A stretch of DNA of 64,000 nucleotides from Rhodohalobacter sp. 614A (GTDB taxonomy: Bacteria; Bacteroidota; Rhodothermia; Balneolales; Balneolaceae), in assembly GCF_021462415.1 (NCBI RefSeq), contig NZ_JAKEDS010000001.1, positions 220,273-284,272 on the forward strand, given 5' to 3'. The notes beneath the pieces were generated by a model. That model saw only the letters and a program-made list of their open reading frames with translations. It did not search any database and was not told where the DNA came from. The translations under genes were made by a program, and so were the position numbers. Positions 35,965 to 44,843 of the stretch are shown here, piece by piece. Position 1 is the stretch's first letter. Every line of letters begins with the position of its first letter.

Positions 35965-36030
35965 CACAAACAAAAAAGAGAGAAATAATCAAAGAGAAGA
36001 AAGTTCCGGCAGGGGTTCCGGAAATAAAAA

Positions 36031-36057
36031 AAGCCCGTCTTGGAATAAGACGGGCTT
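36031..36057. terminator. Bidirectional terminator between the DksA-like gene and cspA
   Basis: AAGCCCGTCTT (36031-36041) and AAGACGGGCTT (36047-36057) pair perfectly with a 5-nt loop. T-rich sequence follows on the plus strand and an A-run precedes it, so it can end transcripts from both convergent genes. Confidence 0.92.
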
Positions 36058-36081
36058 CTTTGTTTTAATAATCTGAAAAAA

Positions 36082-36300
36082 TTATTCGTAAGTCAGGCTA
36101 CGTACTTCAACTGCGCTCAGTCCTTTCGGTGTCTCTTCAACATCGAATTCTACTTCTTCTCCATCTTCAAGACCTTGATTGGGTCCTAAGTTCTCTACGT
36201 TATTTCTGTGTACAAAAATATCTTTGCCGCCGTCGTCAGGCTGGATAAATCCATAACCTTTTTCAACGTCAAACCATTTTACTTTTCCTTGTTGACTCAT
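36082..36300 (-). CDS. Cold-shock protein, CspA family (72 aa)
   Basis: Single cold-shock domain. The RNP1-like KGYGFIQPDDG (near residues 14-24) and RNP2-like DIFVHRNNV motifs for single-stranded RNA or DNA binding are seen, and the full opening is QQGKVKWFDVEKGYGFI. The length is typical. It melts or chaperones RNA structure; whether it is cold-induced cannot be told, although an upstream gap of about 450 bp leaves room for a long 5' leader. Confidence 0.96.
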   Translation of the reverse strand: MSQQGKVKWFDVEKGYGFIQPDDGGKDIFVHRNNVENLGPNQGLEDGEEVEFDVEETPKGLSAVEVRSLTYE

Positions 36301-36503
36301 TGTAATGTATTAATAGGTATTAAATTAAATAGTACTGTTAGTGCACCTGATAAAGATTCAAAAGAGATGAGTTGGGGTACTCGATATTCCTGAGAAAGGC
36401 TTTACAAAGGTGTTATGTTGAAATGAATATATAAGTTCTTTTCGTAAATTGCTATAATCTGGCCGAAAACCATCTTTTAAACAGCTGTGACAATGATTAC
36501 CAT
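36301..36503. other. Upstream region of cspA without genes
   Basis: This stretch lies upstream of the minus-strand cold-shock gene and must hold its promoter and leader. No RNA family, tRNA or gene was identified. It is followed by the palindromic repeat pair at 36504-36736. Confidence 0.4.
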
Positions 36504-36736
36504 GTCATCGCGAACAAAGTGAAGCCATCTCCAATTATTGATATTGAAAGCAAGCTAAACTACGTTTGGAGATTGTCGCGGTCGCAAGAAAGCTCCCTCG
36601 CAAAGACTGGTTCAATCGTGAAAACCGTCATCGCGAACGGAATGAAGCGATCTCCCTTTCGTGAAAAATGATTCTACTGTAATTACGTTCGGGGATCGCC
36701 ACGCTACATTCCATCAGTTCGTTTCGCTCGCTATGA
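36504..36736. repeat. Two tandem palindromic repeat units of the GTCATCGCGAAC type
   Basis: Unit 1 opens with GTCATCGCGAAC...GAAGCCATCTCC (36504-36532) and closes with GGAGATTGTCGCG...CTCGCAAAGAC (36568-36607). Unit 2 opens with GTCATCGCGAACGG...GCGATCTCCC (36628-36657) and closes with GGGGATCGCC...CGCTCGCTATGAC (36691-36736). In each unit the two ends are imperfect inverted repeats of each other. The pattern resembles a palindromic repeat dispersed in many bacterial genomes. The spacers carry no gene. Confidence 0.75.
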
Positions 36737-36754
36737 CATCATTACGCACGGGAA

Positions 36755-37015
36755 TTAACAAACTTTACCTGATCGCGGATCAATATAACAACCGTCCCCT
36801 GTCAGTGAGCGCTGCCAGTTTAGTTCTCCTTCCAGTTCCCGAAGCCAGGTTGCAATCTCCTTATCCCCTTCAATTTTCTGATCGCCGTCCACGATAAACG
36901 GTCCGGATTCATCCTCCGGCAGTGTTTCCACACGATAGGCCAAAACGAGATCCTGGAACTTCTGTTCAATCTCTTCGGCTTTGGGATTGGTTTTATGCCT
37001 GTGAAGTGTGATCAT
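36755..37015 (-). CDS. Small conserved-looking protein, thioredoxin-fold or GST N-terminal-like (86 aa)
   Basis: Unrecognised small protein that looks coding. It begins MITLHRHKTNPKAEEI, and a later segment GPFIVDGDQKIEGDKEIATWL fits the second half of a glutaredoxin or glutathione-S-transferase N-terminal domain, but no CxxC or catalytic cysteine stands at the usual place. The C-terminus DGCYIDPRSGKVC holds both its cysteines. Redox activity is therefore doubtful. Confidence 0.6.
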   Translation of the reverse strand: MITLHRHKTNPKAEEIEQKFQDLVLAYRVETLPEDESGPFIVDGDQKIEGDKEIATWLRELEGELNWQRSLTGDGCYIDPRSGKVC

Positions 37016-37221
37016 GGATTTAAAATATTTTGATGATGAAAGTACTAAACTAATATCGATTTAGTTTAAACAAAATTCAGTAGATCACTCATCTGATGAC
37101 TGGAAAAACTTGATATAGATTCTGCTGAAAATACTCATGGTTGACTTACTCTTTCCAGAATGATTCATTTCATAAATTCCCTTATCGTTGAAGAAATTTA
37201 TCCTAAATAATCTTTTCACTT

Positions 37222-37782
37222 ATGAGTGAACCCATAAAAAGCCTCCAAGGCACCATCCGATTGTTTGAATATTACAAATCACTGACGGAGAAATCGATCG
37301 GGCAAATTTCTGATGAACAGATTCATGAATCGCCGCAGGCCGGCCAAAACTCCATCGCCATTTTGATGAAACACCTGGCCGGGAATATGATTTCCCGCTG
37401 GACGAACTTTCGCACCGAAGACGGCGAAAAATCGTGGCGAAACCGGGAGACGGAATTCGTTGATGATTTTGAATCCAAAAAAGAGCTGATGGAATATTGG
37501 GAAAAAGGCTGGGCCGTTTTGTTTGAAGCGTTGAAATCCGTCAAAGAAGAGGAGCTGGATTTAATCATTTATATTCGTAATGACGGACATTTGTTGATCG
37601 AAGCCATCGAGCGGCATCTCGCCCATGTAGCTTATCATACCGGGCAAATAGTTCACCTCGCTAAACTATTTGCCGGTAAAAACTGGCAAAGCCTATCCAT
37701 CCCCAAAGGAAAAACTGAGGAGTACAACCGAAAGAAATTCAGCCAGGAAAAAGGGAGAGGTATATATACGGATCGGAATTGA
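37222..37782 (+). CDS. DinB-superfamily protein, DUF1572 type (186 aa)
   Basis: Four-helix DinB/YfiT-like protein. The family histidines that bind metal appear as MKHLAGNMISRW near residue 49 and ERHLAHVAYHTGQIVHLAKL near 132, the latter with the typical HxxxH spacing. Members of the wider family act as thiol-dependent transferases, but most, including this one, have no known substrate. A second, distinct DinB-like gene lies at 45961. Confidence 0.88.
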   Translation: MSEPIKSLQGTIRLFEYYKSLTEKSIGQISDEQIHESPQAGQNSIAILMKHLAGNMISRWTNFRTEDGEKSWRNRETEFVDDFESKKELMEYWEKGWAVLFEALKSVKEEELDLIIYIRNDGHLLIEAIERHLAHVAYHTGQIVHLAKLFAGKNWQSLSIPKGKTEEYNRKKFSQEKGRGIYTDRN

Positions 37783-37971
37783 TACTCTCCCCTCTTGAGA
37801 GGGGATTTCATCTATCGAAACTCATTCCCAATTCCCCAAAACTTTCACAAATCTCCCTTATTTAAGCAAGCATAGAGCAGTGATGCTTTGTAAATTGTCT
37901 TTAATGTAGATTTGAATTTTCCCAAAAAAATGGGATACTGATTCAATTTAATTAACAATCTAATTAACCGG

Positions 37972-39426
37972 ATGGATATGAAAACACAAGAAGACGCAGC
38001 AGTGGAAGGAAGCGGAAATGTCGGACGGGTACTATTCCTATCTCTCGTTGCTGCAATTGGAGGCTTTTTGTTCGGTTTTGACAGTGGAGTTATCAATGGT
38101 ACGGTTGATGCACTTCAGCTTGCATTTAATTCAGATGCAGTTGGCACAGGTTTTAACGTAGCTTCAATGCTACTTGGCTGTGCGGTGGGTGCATTCTTTG
38201 CCGGTACTCTGGCTGACAAATTTGGACGTAAACCCGTCATGATTGCTACTGCCATAGCTTTTATTATTAGTGCCTGGGGCTCGGGTATTGCCGGAGGCTC
38301 TTTGCAGTTTGTAATGGCCCGTATTATTGGTGGGTTTGCCGTTGGCGCTGCCAGTATTCTCGCACCGGCTTACATCAGTGAAATTGCTCCTGCCAAAATT
38401 CGCGGCAGTCTTGCAACCCTTCAACAATTAATGATTGTGATTGGCCTTTTTATGGCATTCCTCAGCAACTACTGGCTGGCGGGAATGTCTGGTGGAGCGA
38501 CAGAGCTTCTCTGGGGTGGATTCCAAACCTGGCAATGGATGTTCTGGATGGAAATCTTCCCCGCCGCACTCTTTTTGCTCATGCTTTTCTTTATTCCTGA
38601 ATCACCGAGATATCTTGTAGCTGCAAATAAAATTGATGAAGCAAAAGATGTTCTCACCAGTCTTTCTGATGCCGTTGATGCAGAAAACAAAGTGGCAGAC
38701 ATTAAATCAACTCTGAGAAAAGATCACCGCCCCAGCATGCGTGATATCATTGTTGAATACACCGGCAAGGTTCATCCGCTGGTTTGGGTAGGTGTTGGCC
38801 TTGCGGCATTGCAACAATTTACCGGTATCAATGTTGTGTTCTACTACGGAGCTACACTCTGGCAGGCGGCCGGATTTACCGAAGCCGATGCCCTGCTTCA
38901 AAACGTAATCACGGGTTCAGTAAACATACTTTTTACGTTTGTGGCTATTGCACTTGTTGATAAAGTCGGCCGGAAACCACTTCTCGAAATCGGGGCTATT
39001 GGTCAGGCCGTTATGCTTGGAATTCTTGGTTTGATTTTCGGAAGTGCCGGAGTAGATGCCGCCGGGAATCTTGTACTGGAAGGAAACATGGGTATTTATG
39101 CCCTGCTTTCTGCAAACGCCTATGTAGCATTCTTTGCCTTCTCTTGGGGGCCAGTAATGTGGGTAATGCTTGGAGAAATGTTCCCCAACCAGTTCCGCGG
39201 AGCCGCACTGGCTATTTGTGGATTGGTACAATGGGTATCCAACTTTGCCATTACCATGACCTTCCCCATTTTGCTCACGGGAATTGGCCTTGGTCTTTCA
39301 TACGGAATTTACGCCTTCTTCGGTGTGGTAGCCTATATTTTCGTTAAGAAATACGTTCTTGAAACCAAAGGTAAAACACTCGAAGATATCTCCCGCGAAG
39401 CAGCAGCAGAATTCGAAGGACTTTAA
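37972..39426 (+). CDS. Sugar porter, MFS superfamily (484 aa)
   Basis: Twelve-helix major-facilitator sugar transporter, probably a proton-coupled importer of a hexose or pentose. Family signatures: GGFLFGFDSGVINGTVDAL in helix 1, LADKFGRKPVMI in the loop between helices 2 and 3, PESPRYL near residue 206, QQFTGINVVFYYG in helix 7, and EMFPNQFRGAALA near helix 10. Its length is normal. The substrate cannot be told. It is a single-gene unit ending in a clear terminator. Confidence 0.95.
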   Translation: MDMKTQEDAAVEGSGNVGRVLFLSLVAAIGGFLFGFDSGVINGTVDALQLAFNSDAVGTGFNVASMLLGCAVGAFFAGTLADKFGRKPVMIATAIAFIISAWGSGIAGGSLQFVMARIIGGFAVGAASILAPAYISEIAPAKIRGSLATLQQLMIVIGLFMAFLSNYWLAGMSGGATELLWGGFQTWQWMFWMEIFPAALFLLMLFFIPESPRYLVAANKIDEAKDVLTSLSDAVDAENKVADIKSTLRKDHRPSMRDIIVEYTGKVHPLVWVGVGLAALQQFTGINVVFYYGATLWQAAGFTEADALLQNVITGSVNILFTFVAIALVDKVGRKPLLEIGAIGQAVMLGILGLIFGSAGVDAAGNLVLEGNMGIYALLSANAYVAFFAFSWGPVMWVMLGEMFPNQFRGAALAICGLVQWVSNFAITMTFPILLTGIGLGLSYGIYAFFGVVAYIFVKKYVLETKGKTLEDISREAAAEFEGL

Positions 39427-39450
39427 TCCTTTACATATTTCTAAAAATTG

Positions 39451-39485
39451 AAGCCCGGTGATTCAAAATCGCCGGGCTTTTTTAT
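39451..39485 (+). terminator. Rho-independent terminator after the sugar porter
   Basis: AAGCCCGGTGAT (39451-39462) pairs with ATCGCCGGGCTT (39468-39479), with one wobble pair and a 5-nt loop, followed by a T-run. It lies 24 nt after the stop codon. Confidence 0.92.
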
Positions 39486-39700
39486 TTGATATTTATGGGA
39501 GGGTGCAATCAAACCTTTGAGCTTTTGCAGAAAAATGATCGGTATTTCTTTTCCATTTTTTTGGCTACTTGTATATATGGTCGGGGTTTACAGTAAGATC
39601 ATTCCTTATTAAACCTGTGAAGCGGAGGATAAAAAGTAATGTTATACCCTGTGAAGTAGAAAAACCGTATCGGTAATATGTAAAACGAAAAATGTAAGAT
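39486..39700. other. Convergent intergenic gap between the sugar porter and ppc
   Basis: The 331-bp gap between the convergent genes is flanked by a terminator for each side. The middle is AT-rich and shows no gene, repeat or RNA that I can support. Confidence 0.4.
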
Positions 39701-39728
39701 AAAAAGACATAAGTGTGATACTTATGCC
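39701..39728 (-). terminator. Rho-independent terminator of ppc
   Basis: On the minus strand GGCATAAG (39728-39721) pairs with CTTATGTC (39713-39706), with one G-T wobble and a 7-nt loop, followed by TTTTT. It lies 29 nt after the ppc stop. Confidence 0.75.
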
Positions 39729-39757
39729 TTTTCAAATCATACACTTAAGATTTAAAG

Positions 39758-42565
39758 CTATCCTGTACTCTGCATTGCGGCAGCCACGCCATTGATACTC
39801 AAAAACAGGGCATGCCTCAGTTCTTTAATCTCATCTTCATCTGTATCCTCACTAACATCTTTCCAGCGGTTTAGCAACTCTACCTGCAACAGGTTTAGCG
39901 GATATGTGAATACATTTCTGAACTCAATGGAGTTCTGGATGACTTTCCGCATATCAAGGATATCTTCCTGATCGGTGATTTCAAGAACCATATCTCTGGT
40001 TTTTTCATAGTCATCCATAATTGTTTTATGAAGACGTTTATCCTGGTCTTTCGCATACATTTCTGTAGTCAACTTGTGAGTTCGCGCAAGTTCTCTTTGG
40101 GCATTATCAACAATGGTTCCGAAGAAACTCCACTCATTGTACCATTTCTTCAGCGTTTCCATCACGGACGGATCTTCCTCAATAATAGGACCAAGTGACG
40201 CACCGAGTCCGTACCAACCAGGCACGTTGTACCTGACTTGCGTCCAGCCAAATACCCAGGGTATTGCCCGTAAATTTTCGAAAAGTAATCCCTGATCGCC
40301 TCCGCGAGAAACCGGTCTCGATGCAATTGGCAGATTTCCAATATGTTCTACCGGGGTGATGGTCTTAAACCACTCCCAAAAATCCGGATCGTCAATCAGG
40401 TTGCGATAGGCCTTCATGGTTCCATCCGAAATCTTATCCATGATTACTTCGGTTTCATCTCCTTTTTTGATCTCTTTCTGGCCTTCTCCTCCAGTTACAC
40501 GCGCAACCGCATTCACAATCTGTTCGAGATGGCGACGGGTAATTTCTGGAAGTGAGTAACGGAAAGAGATAATCTCACCCTGCTCCGTAAACCGAATTCT
40601 CCCGTTATTGCTAATAGAAGGTAACGCCAGAATCGCCCGATTCGACCGGCCTCCGCCACGGCCAACAGTTCCGCCGCGTCCATGAAAAAGCCGGAAATCA
40701 ACCCCATAATCACGTAGCACACGGCCAAGTTCCATCTGGCCTTTCTGAAGAGCCCAGTTGGCCATCCAGTAACCGCCGTCTTTATTACTGTCGGAATAAC
40801 CCAGCATAATTTCCTGGAAATTATTTCGTGCTTCCAGCTGCTGTTTGTAAAGATCATTCGTAAGAATCGTTTCGACAAGCTCAGCGCCTTTATCGAGATC
40901 TTCAATGGTTTCAAGAAGTGGAACAATGTCGATCTTGCTCTCTACTTTTCCATTTTCTATCCACCATAAGCCAGTTTCTTTGGCAAGAAGTGCCACTTCC
41001 AGCATATCGCTTACGCCGTGCGTCATACTGATGATGTAACTGCCAAAAGCATTCTCATCCAGTTCCCGAATCTGTTTAATCAGCCCAAAAACATCCAGCA
41101 ATTCAACTGTAGCTGATTTCAATTTTGCATGCTTCGGAGCAAGCGGCCGCGGATTCCTCAATTCCTGCATCAGGATGTCTACTTTTCCTTCTTCATCCAG
41201 ACCGGAGTAATCATCATGAACATTCGCTACAGAAAGCAAATCTTTTACTGCATTTTCGTGTACACCGCTATGCTGGCGTATATCCAGTGCGGCGAGATGA
41301 AATCCAAATGTATTGGCTCGAATTTTCAAATCATTGAACTCGCCAAACTTGGCAATATCACTCAATCCGCTTTCCACAAGCGATTCTGCAATGAGATCCA
41401 GATCTTCAATAAAATCGGTCGGACGATATGCTTTTGAGGATTCCAGAACTTCCTGCTCGCTGCCTTTCAAATCGTTCAGCATGTCCCGCATGCGGTGCAT
41501 GATGTGTGTAATCTTCCGGCGATACGGTTCATTTTTGTAATGCCGCTTGTAATGAGGCGTCAGCGGAGCTTCTTTTTCATCTTTCTTCAATGATTTGAGA
41601 AGCTTATCAGAAACCGGAACCAGGTTATGTGAAATGGAAAGATATCGCCGTGTGATTTCCAATTCATTCAGGTATAATTTCAATGCACTTTTCCGATGCT
41701 CCACCAACGTATTCCAGGTTATATCTCGCGTAACATTCGGATTTCCATCGCGGTCGCTTCCAATCCAGGATCGATATTTAAGAACTATGGGTAAATCCGG
41801 CGTTTTGTTGTACTGCTGTGCAAAAGCGGAACGAATGTCATCATACAGCCGCGGTACCGTACTCCAGATTGAATTTGTAAAATAATAGAGCCCGTTTTCC
41901 ACTTCATCTTCAACAGTCAGGCGCTCGGAACGTACTTCATCCGTAGAAATCAAAAGTGCAATTTCGTTGATGATCTGCTTCAGTTTTGAATCCCGCTCGT
42001 TGGGTGTCAGCCGTGGATCATCCACATCCCCGATCATGGCTGTAATATTTTCCTGTTTGTTGAGGATACTGCGGCGGCGTGCTTCCGTCGGGTGAGCCGT
42101 AATCGTTGGCTGAATGTCCATCTTATTGAAAAGATCGAGGGCATCTTCGTAACTGAACCCTTTTTTCTTGAAAAACTGCAAAGCATCCGCAATACTTTCG
42201 GGCCGTGGATGCTCTATGTCAATTTTCTTTGCCCGCTCCCGGTTGATACGAATAATTTCGTGCTGTTCCAGCGAGTTCACAAGATGAAAAAAGATGGTTG
42301 TTAGCCGAAGCAAATCACGGATTTGCTCCATATCCATTTCGTTGATCCGTTTGATCAACTGCTGGTTCGAGCCTTCTTCTGATTCAGCAAATGCTTTGGC
42401 CGAAAGTTCGGGCAGCTCGGCGGATAATTCCTGAAGCGTTTTCTCATCTCTTTGTTCTAAATATTCTTCAAGAAATCCGGTAAGGGTAATAAGGTTTTTT
42501 GTTAAGGGGTCACTAATATTGGCAGACTCTGCGTAATGTCTTATCGTTTCTTTCCAGGTCATCAT
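39758..42565 (-). CDS. ppc: Phosphoenolpyruvate carboxylase (935 aa)
   Basis: Fixes bicarbonate onto PEP to give oxaloacetate, refilling the citric acid cycle. Motifs in order: TAHPTEARRRSIL (catalytic histidine near residue 157), GYSDSNKDGGYW near 587, and the phosphate-binding loop FHGRGGTVGRGGG near 637. The C-terminus AAMQSTG matches the conserved terminal QNTG except for serine in place of asparagine. The length is typical. Together with pckA at 18328 it provides both directions of the PEP-oxaloacetate node. Confidence 0.97.
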   Translation of the reverse strand: MMTWKETIRHYAESANISDPLTKNLITLTGFLEEYLEQRDEKTLQELSAELPELSAKAFAESEEGSNQQLIKRINEMDMEQIRDLLRLTTIFFHLVNSLEQHEIIRINRERAKKIDIEHPRPESIADALQFFKKKGFSYEDALDLFNKMDIQPTITAHPTEARRRSILNKQENITAMIGDVDDPRLTPNERDSKLKQIINEIALLISTDEVRSERLTVEDEVENGLYYFTNSIWSTVPRLYDDIRSAFAQQYNKTPDLPIVLKYRSWIGSDRDGNPNVTRDITWNTLVEHRKSALKLYLNELEITRRYLSISHNLVPVSDKLLKSLKKDEKEAPLTPHYKRHYKNEPYRRKITHIMHRMRDMLNDLKGSEQEVLESSKAYRPTDFIEDLDLIAESLVESGLSDIAKFGEFNDLKIRANTFGFHLAALDIRQHSGVHENAVKDLLSVANVHDDYSGLDEEGKVDILMQELRNPRPLAPKHAKLKSATVELLDVFGLIKQIRELDENAFGSYIISMTHGVSDMLEVALLAKETGLWWIENGKVESKIDIVPLLETIEDLDKGAELVETILTNDLYKQQLEARNNFQEIMLGYSDSNKDGGYWMANWALQKGQMELGRVLRDYGVDFRLFHGRGGTVGRGGGRSNRAILALPSISNNGRIRFTEQGEIISFRYSLPEITRRHLEQIVNAVARVTGGEGQKEIKKGDETEVIMDKISDGTMKAYRNLIDDPDFWEWFKTITPVEHIGNLPIASRPVSRGGDQGLLFENLRAIPWVFGWTQVRYNVPGWYGLGASLGPIIEEDPSVMETLKKWYNEWSFFGTIVDNAQRELARTHKLTTEMYAKDQDKRLHKTIMDDYEKTRDMVLEITDQEDILDMRKVIQNSIEFRNVFTYPLNLLQVELLNRWKDVSEDTDEDEIKELRHALFLSINGVAAAMQSTG

Positions 42566-42698
42566 AACTCATTTTTTGTTTGGTAGAGCTATAGATACCC
42601 ATTATTGCTCATAAAATCATCATCCATTTCGAAATTTGACAAGCCGGAAGCGCTTTTATTACAATTACATAACCCTTGTCGGGCAAACTTCAATTGTA

Positions 42699-43586
42699 TC
42701 AACCGTCTTCTTGCCTCATTTCAAGAAAGGAAAGGATTTTTTTTGACAACCATTTTCGAAACTCCGGAGTGGTTGGGGGCGAGTGTTTACAATCTTTCAT
42801 CAGGTATGTTTGAATGTCCGGATTGTTGATTTTCAATTTCTGAACCATTGGTTTTCCGGGGAAGGAGATATCTTCTTCGGCAGCAAAAACGTAGGTGGGA
42901 ATGTCCCATTCTTTTAGTTCCTCATCAGAAATAAGAGGTGGAATTCTAAAATCGGGTTTAAATAAAGTAAATGAATCCCCGATGTAATGGCCCCAGTCAT
43001 CATCCCAGGTAGAAAGAAGCGGATCTACGAATTTCTTCAGGCGCTCTTCGGTTTGATTGAATTGATACAACATAGATGGAATTGCCATTTTTCGAATACC
43101 CTCCCAGGTAGAACCACGCACAATTCCTGCCGGCACAATCAAAACAAGGTGTTGAACTTTTTCCGGATGATTTTTTGCAAATTGAAGGGCTGCAAAACCT
43201 CCCAGGCTAACCCCCAGCAGATTGATTTTCTCCAAACCCAGGTTATCGATGATTTCAAGAAGCCAATCTGCAAACGAATTATCACTATAAGAAAATCGAG
43301 TTTCCAGTCCCCGAACAGATTGTCCCGGCAGATCGGGCGCAATGATGTAATAGTGTTTTAATAATCGCTGTATTTCGGAAACCAGGTGGGCTGAGCTTGT
43401 CAACATGGAGTGCAAACAAACCAGAACAGGCTTCGATTCATCACCCGCTTTGAGCACGTGATTGGACCCAAATGAAGTTTCGACATGAATGGATTCTGTT
43501 GGAGCATCAATTTTCTTATGGAATGTTTGATACCACTCTTCAAGTTTCTCTTTTGCTGATTCACTTCGAAAAATTTTATTCTTCAT
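42699..43586 (-). CDS. Alpha/beta-hydrolase fold protein (295 aa)
   Basis: Alpha/beta hydrolase with the nucleophile elbow LLGVSLGGFAAL near residue 146. The acid is probably in FAAEEDISFPG and the histidine in MKDCKHSPPTTPEF. The oxyanion region HSMLTSSAHLV lies near residue 58. No signal peptide is seen. Family members range from esterases to C-C bond hydrolases, and the substrate cannot be named. It lies upstream of ppc in the same direction but 133 bp away, so linkage is uncertain. Confidence 0.88.
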   Translation of the reverse strand: MKNKIFRSESAKEKLEEWYQTFHKKIDAPTESIHVETSFGSNHVLKAGDESKPVLVCLHSMLTSSAHLVSEIQRLLKHYYIIAPDLPGQSVRGLETRFSYSDNSFADWLLEIIDNLGLEKINLLGVSLGGFAALQFAKNHPEKVQHLVLIVPAGIVRGSTWEGIRKMAIPSMLYQFNQTEERLKKFVDPLLSTWDDDWGHYIGDSFTLFKPDFRIPPLISDEELKEWDIPTYVFAAEEDISFPGKPMVQKLKINNPDIQTYLMKDCKHSPPTTPEFRKWLSKKILSFLEMRQEDG

Positions 43587-43740
43587 AGGAGTGCATGCTG
43601 GTTGTTATGGCCGACAATAATGTAGGTAAATCAGAAATTAGAATCTTCTTCAGATCACGTAAACAATCTATAATTTTCAGTAAGTTAGACGAAATATATA
43701 TTTTAAAGCAGATTGTTCTCAACTCTAAAGCTCAAAGACT

Positions 43741-44832
43741 ATGGCTAACACTATTTCAAGAAAAACATTCCTAAAAATAAGTGGGGCAACTTTAGCTGTT
43801 TCGGCAATCGGATTTCCCAACATTCTTATTCCTCAAAGCAAAGAAAAACTTGGAGTGGCGTTAGTCGGCCTTGGAAGTTACAGCACCGGCCGCTTGGCAC
43901 CCGGACTTCAGCAAACCCGGCACTGTGAATTGCGGGGAATTGTAACCGGTTCACCCGAAAAAATACCTGTTTGGCAGGAACGGCATGGAATTCCCGACAG
44001 CAATGTGTATAACTATGAAAACATGCACGAAATTGCTGACAATGATGATATTGATATTGTGTATGTGGTGGTGCCGACCGGACTCCATGCCAAATATTCC
44101 ATCATCGCTGCCAAAGCCGGAAAGCACGTTTGGTGCGAAAAACCAATGGCTATGAATGTAGAGGAATGCCAGGCGATAATTGATGCGATGGAAAAGGACA
44201 AGCAACTGGCAATTGGCTACCGGTTACAGCATGAACCAAATAACCAGGCGATTATTCGCTATGCAAAAGAACAAACGTACGGCGCAGTTACAAAGATACG
44301 GACGGGTGCCGGTTACGACGGCTACCATGAAGATGGAAACTGGCGGAAAAATGCAGAGCTCGGTGGCGGAGCTTTATATGATATGGGGGTTTACAACGTA
44401 AATGCCATACGATATGCTACAGGAATGGAGCCGGTAGCGGCCCGCGGTGTTCAAAGTGTGGTTCGAAAAGATGTCTATACAGAAGTGGATGAAATGACCC
44501 GCTTTGAACTTGAATTCGAAAACGGCATGACCTGTTTTGGTGAAACCAGCTTTGGTAAATCCGTGAATTATCTTGAAGCTGAGTACGAAAATGGATGGGC
44601 CTATTTGAAACCGTTTCAGAATTATTCCGGCGTTCAGGGAAGAACAAGTGATGGTACGGTTTTACCGGAAGATCCCGGACACCAGCAAGCCCGCCAAATG
44701 GATGACAATGCACTCGCCATCAAAAATAATCAGCCTAATATTGCTCCCGGTATTGAAGGATTGAAAGACATCCGGATTATCGAAGCGATCATGGAAAGTT
44801 CGAGGAAAGGAAACGTAAGGATTGAGATTTAA
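43741..44832 (+). CDS. Gfo/Idh/MocA-family oxidoreductase with twin-arginine-like leader (363 aa)
   Basis: NAD(P)-dependent sugar oxidoreductase. The leader TISRKTFLKISGATLAVSA is twin-arginine-like with RK, as in glucose-fructose oxidoreductase, which is exported with its cofactor. The Rossmann part starts LGVALVGLGSYSTGRL near residue 36; GKHVWCEKPMAMNVEEC carries the conserved EKP near residue 130, and the C-terminal domain has GGGALYDMGVYNVNA. The substrate is probably a sugar or inositol-type polyol. It is followed by the transposase relic. Confidence 0.88.
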   Translation: MANTISRKTFLKISGATLAVSAIGFPNILIPQSKEKLGVALVGLGSYSTGRLAPGLQQTRHCELRGIVTGSPEKIPVWQERHGIPDSNVYNYENMHEIADNDDIDIVYVVVPTGLHAKYSIIAAKAGKHVWCEKPMAMNVEECQAIIDAMEKDKQLAIGYRLQHEPNNQAIIRYAKEQTYGAVTKIRTGAGYDGYHEDGNWRKNAELGGGALYDMGVYNVNAIRYATGMEPVAARGVQSVVRKDVYTEVDEMTRFELEFENGMTCFGETSFGKSVNYLEAEYENGWAYLKPFQNYSGVQGRTSDGTVLPEDPGHQQARQMDDNALAIKNNQPNIAPGIEGLKDIRIIEAIMESSRKGNVRIEI

Positions 44833-44843
44833 TTAACATTATT

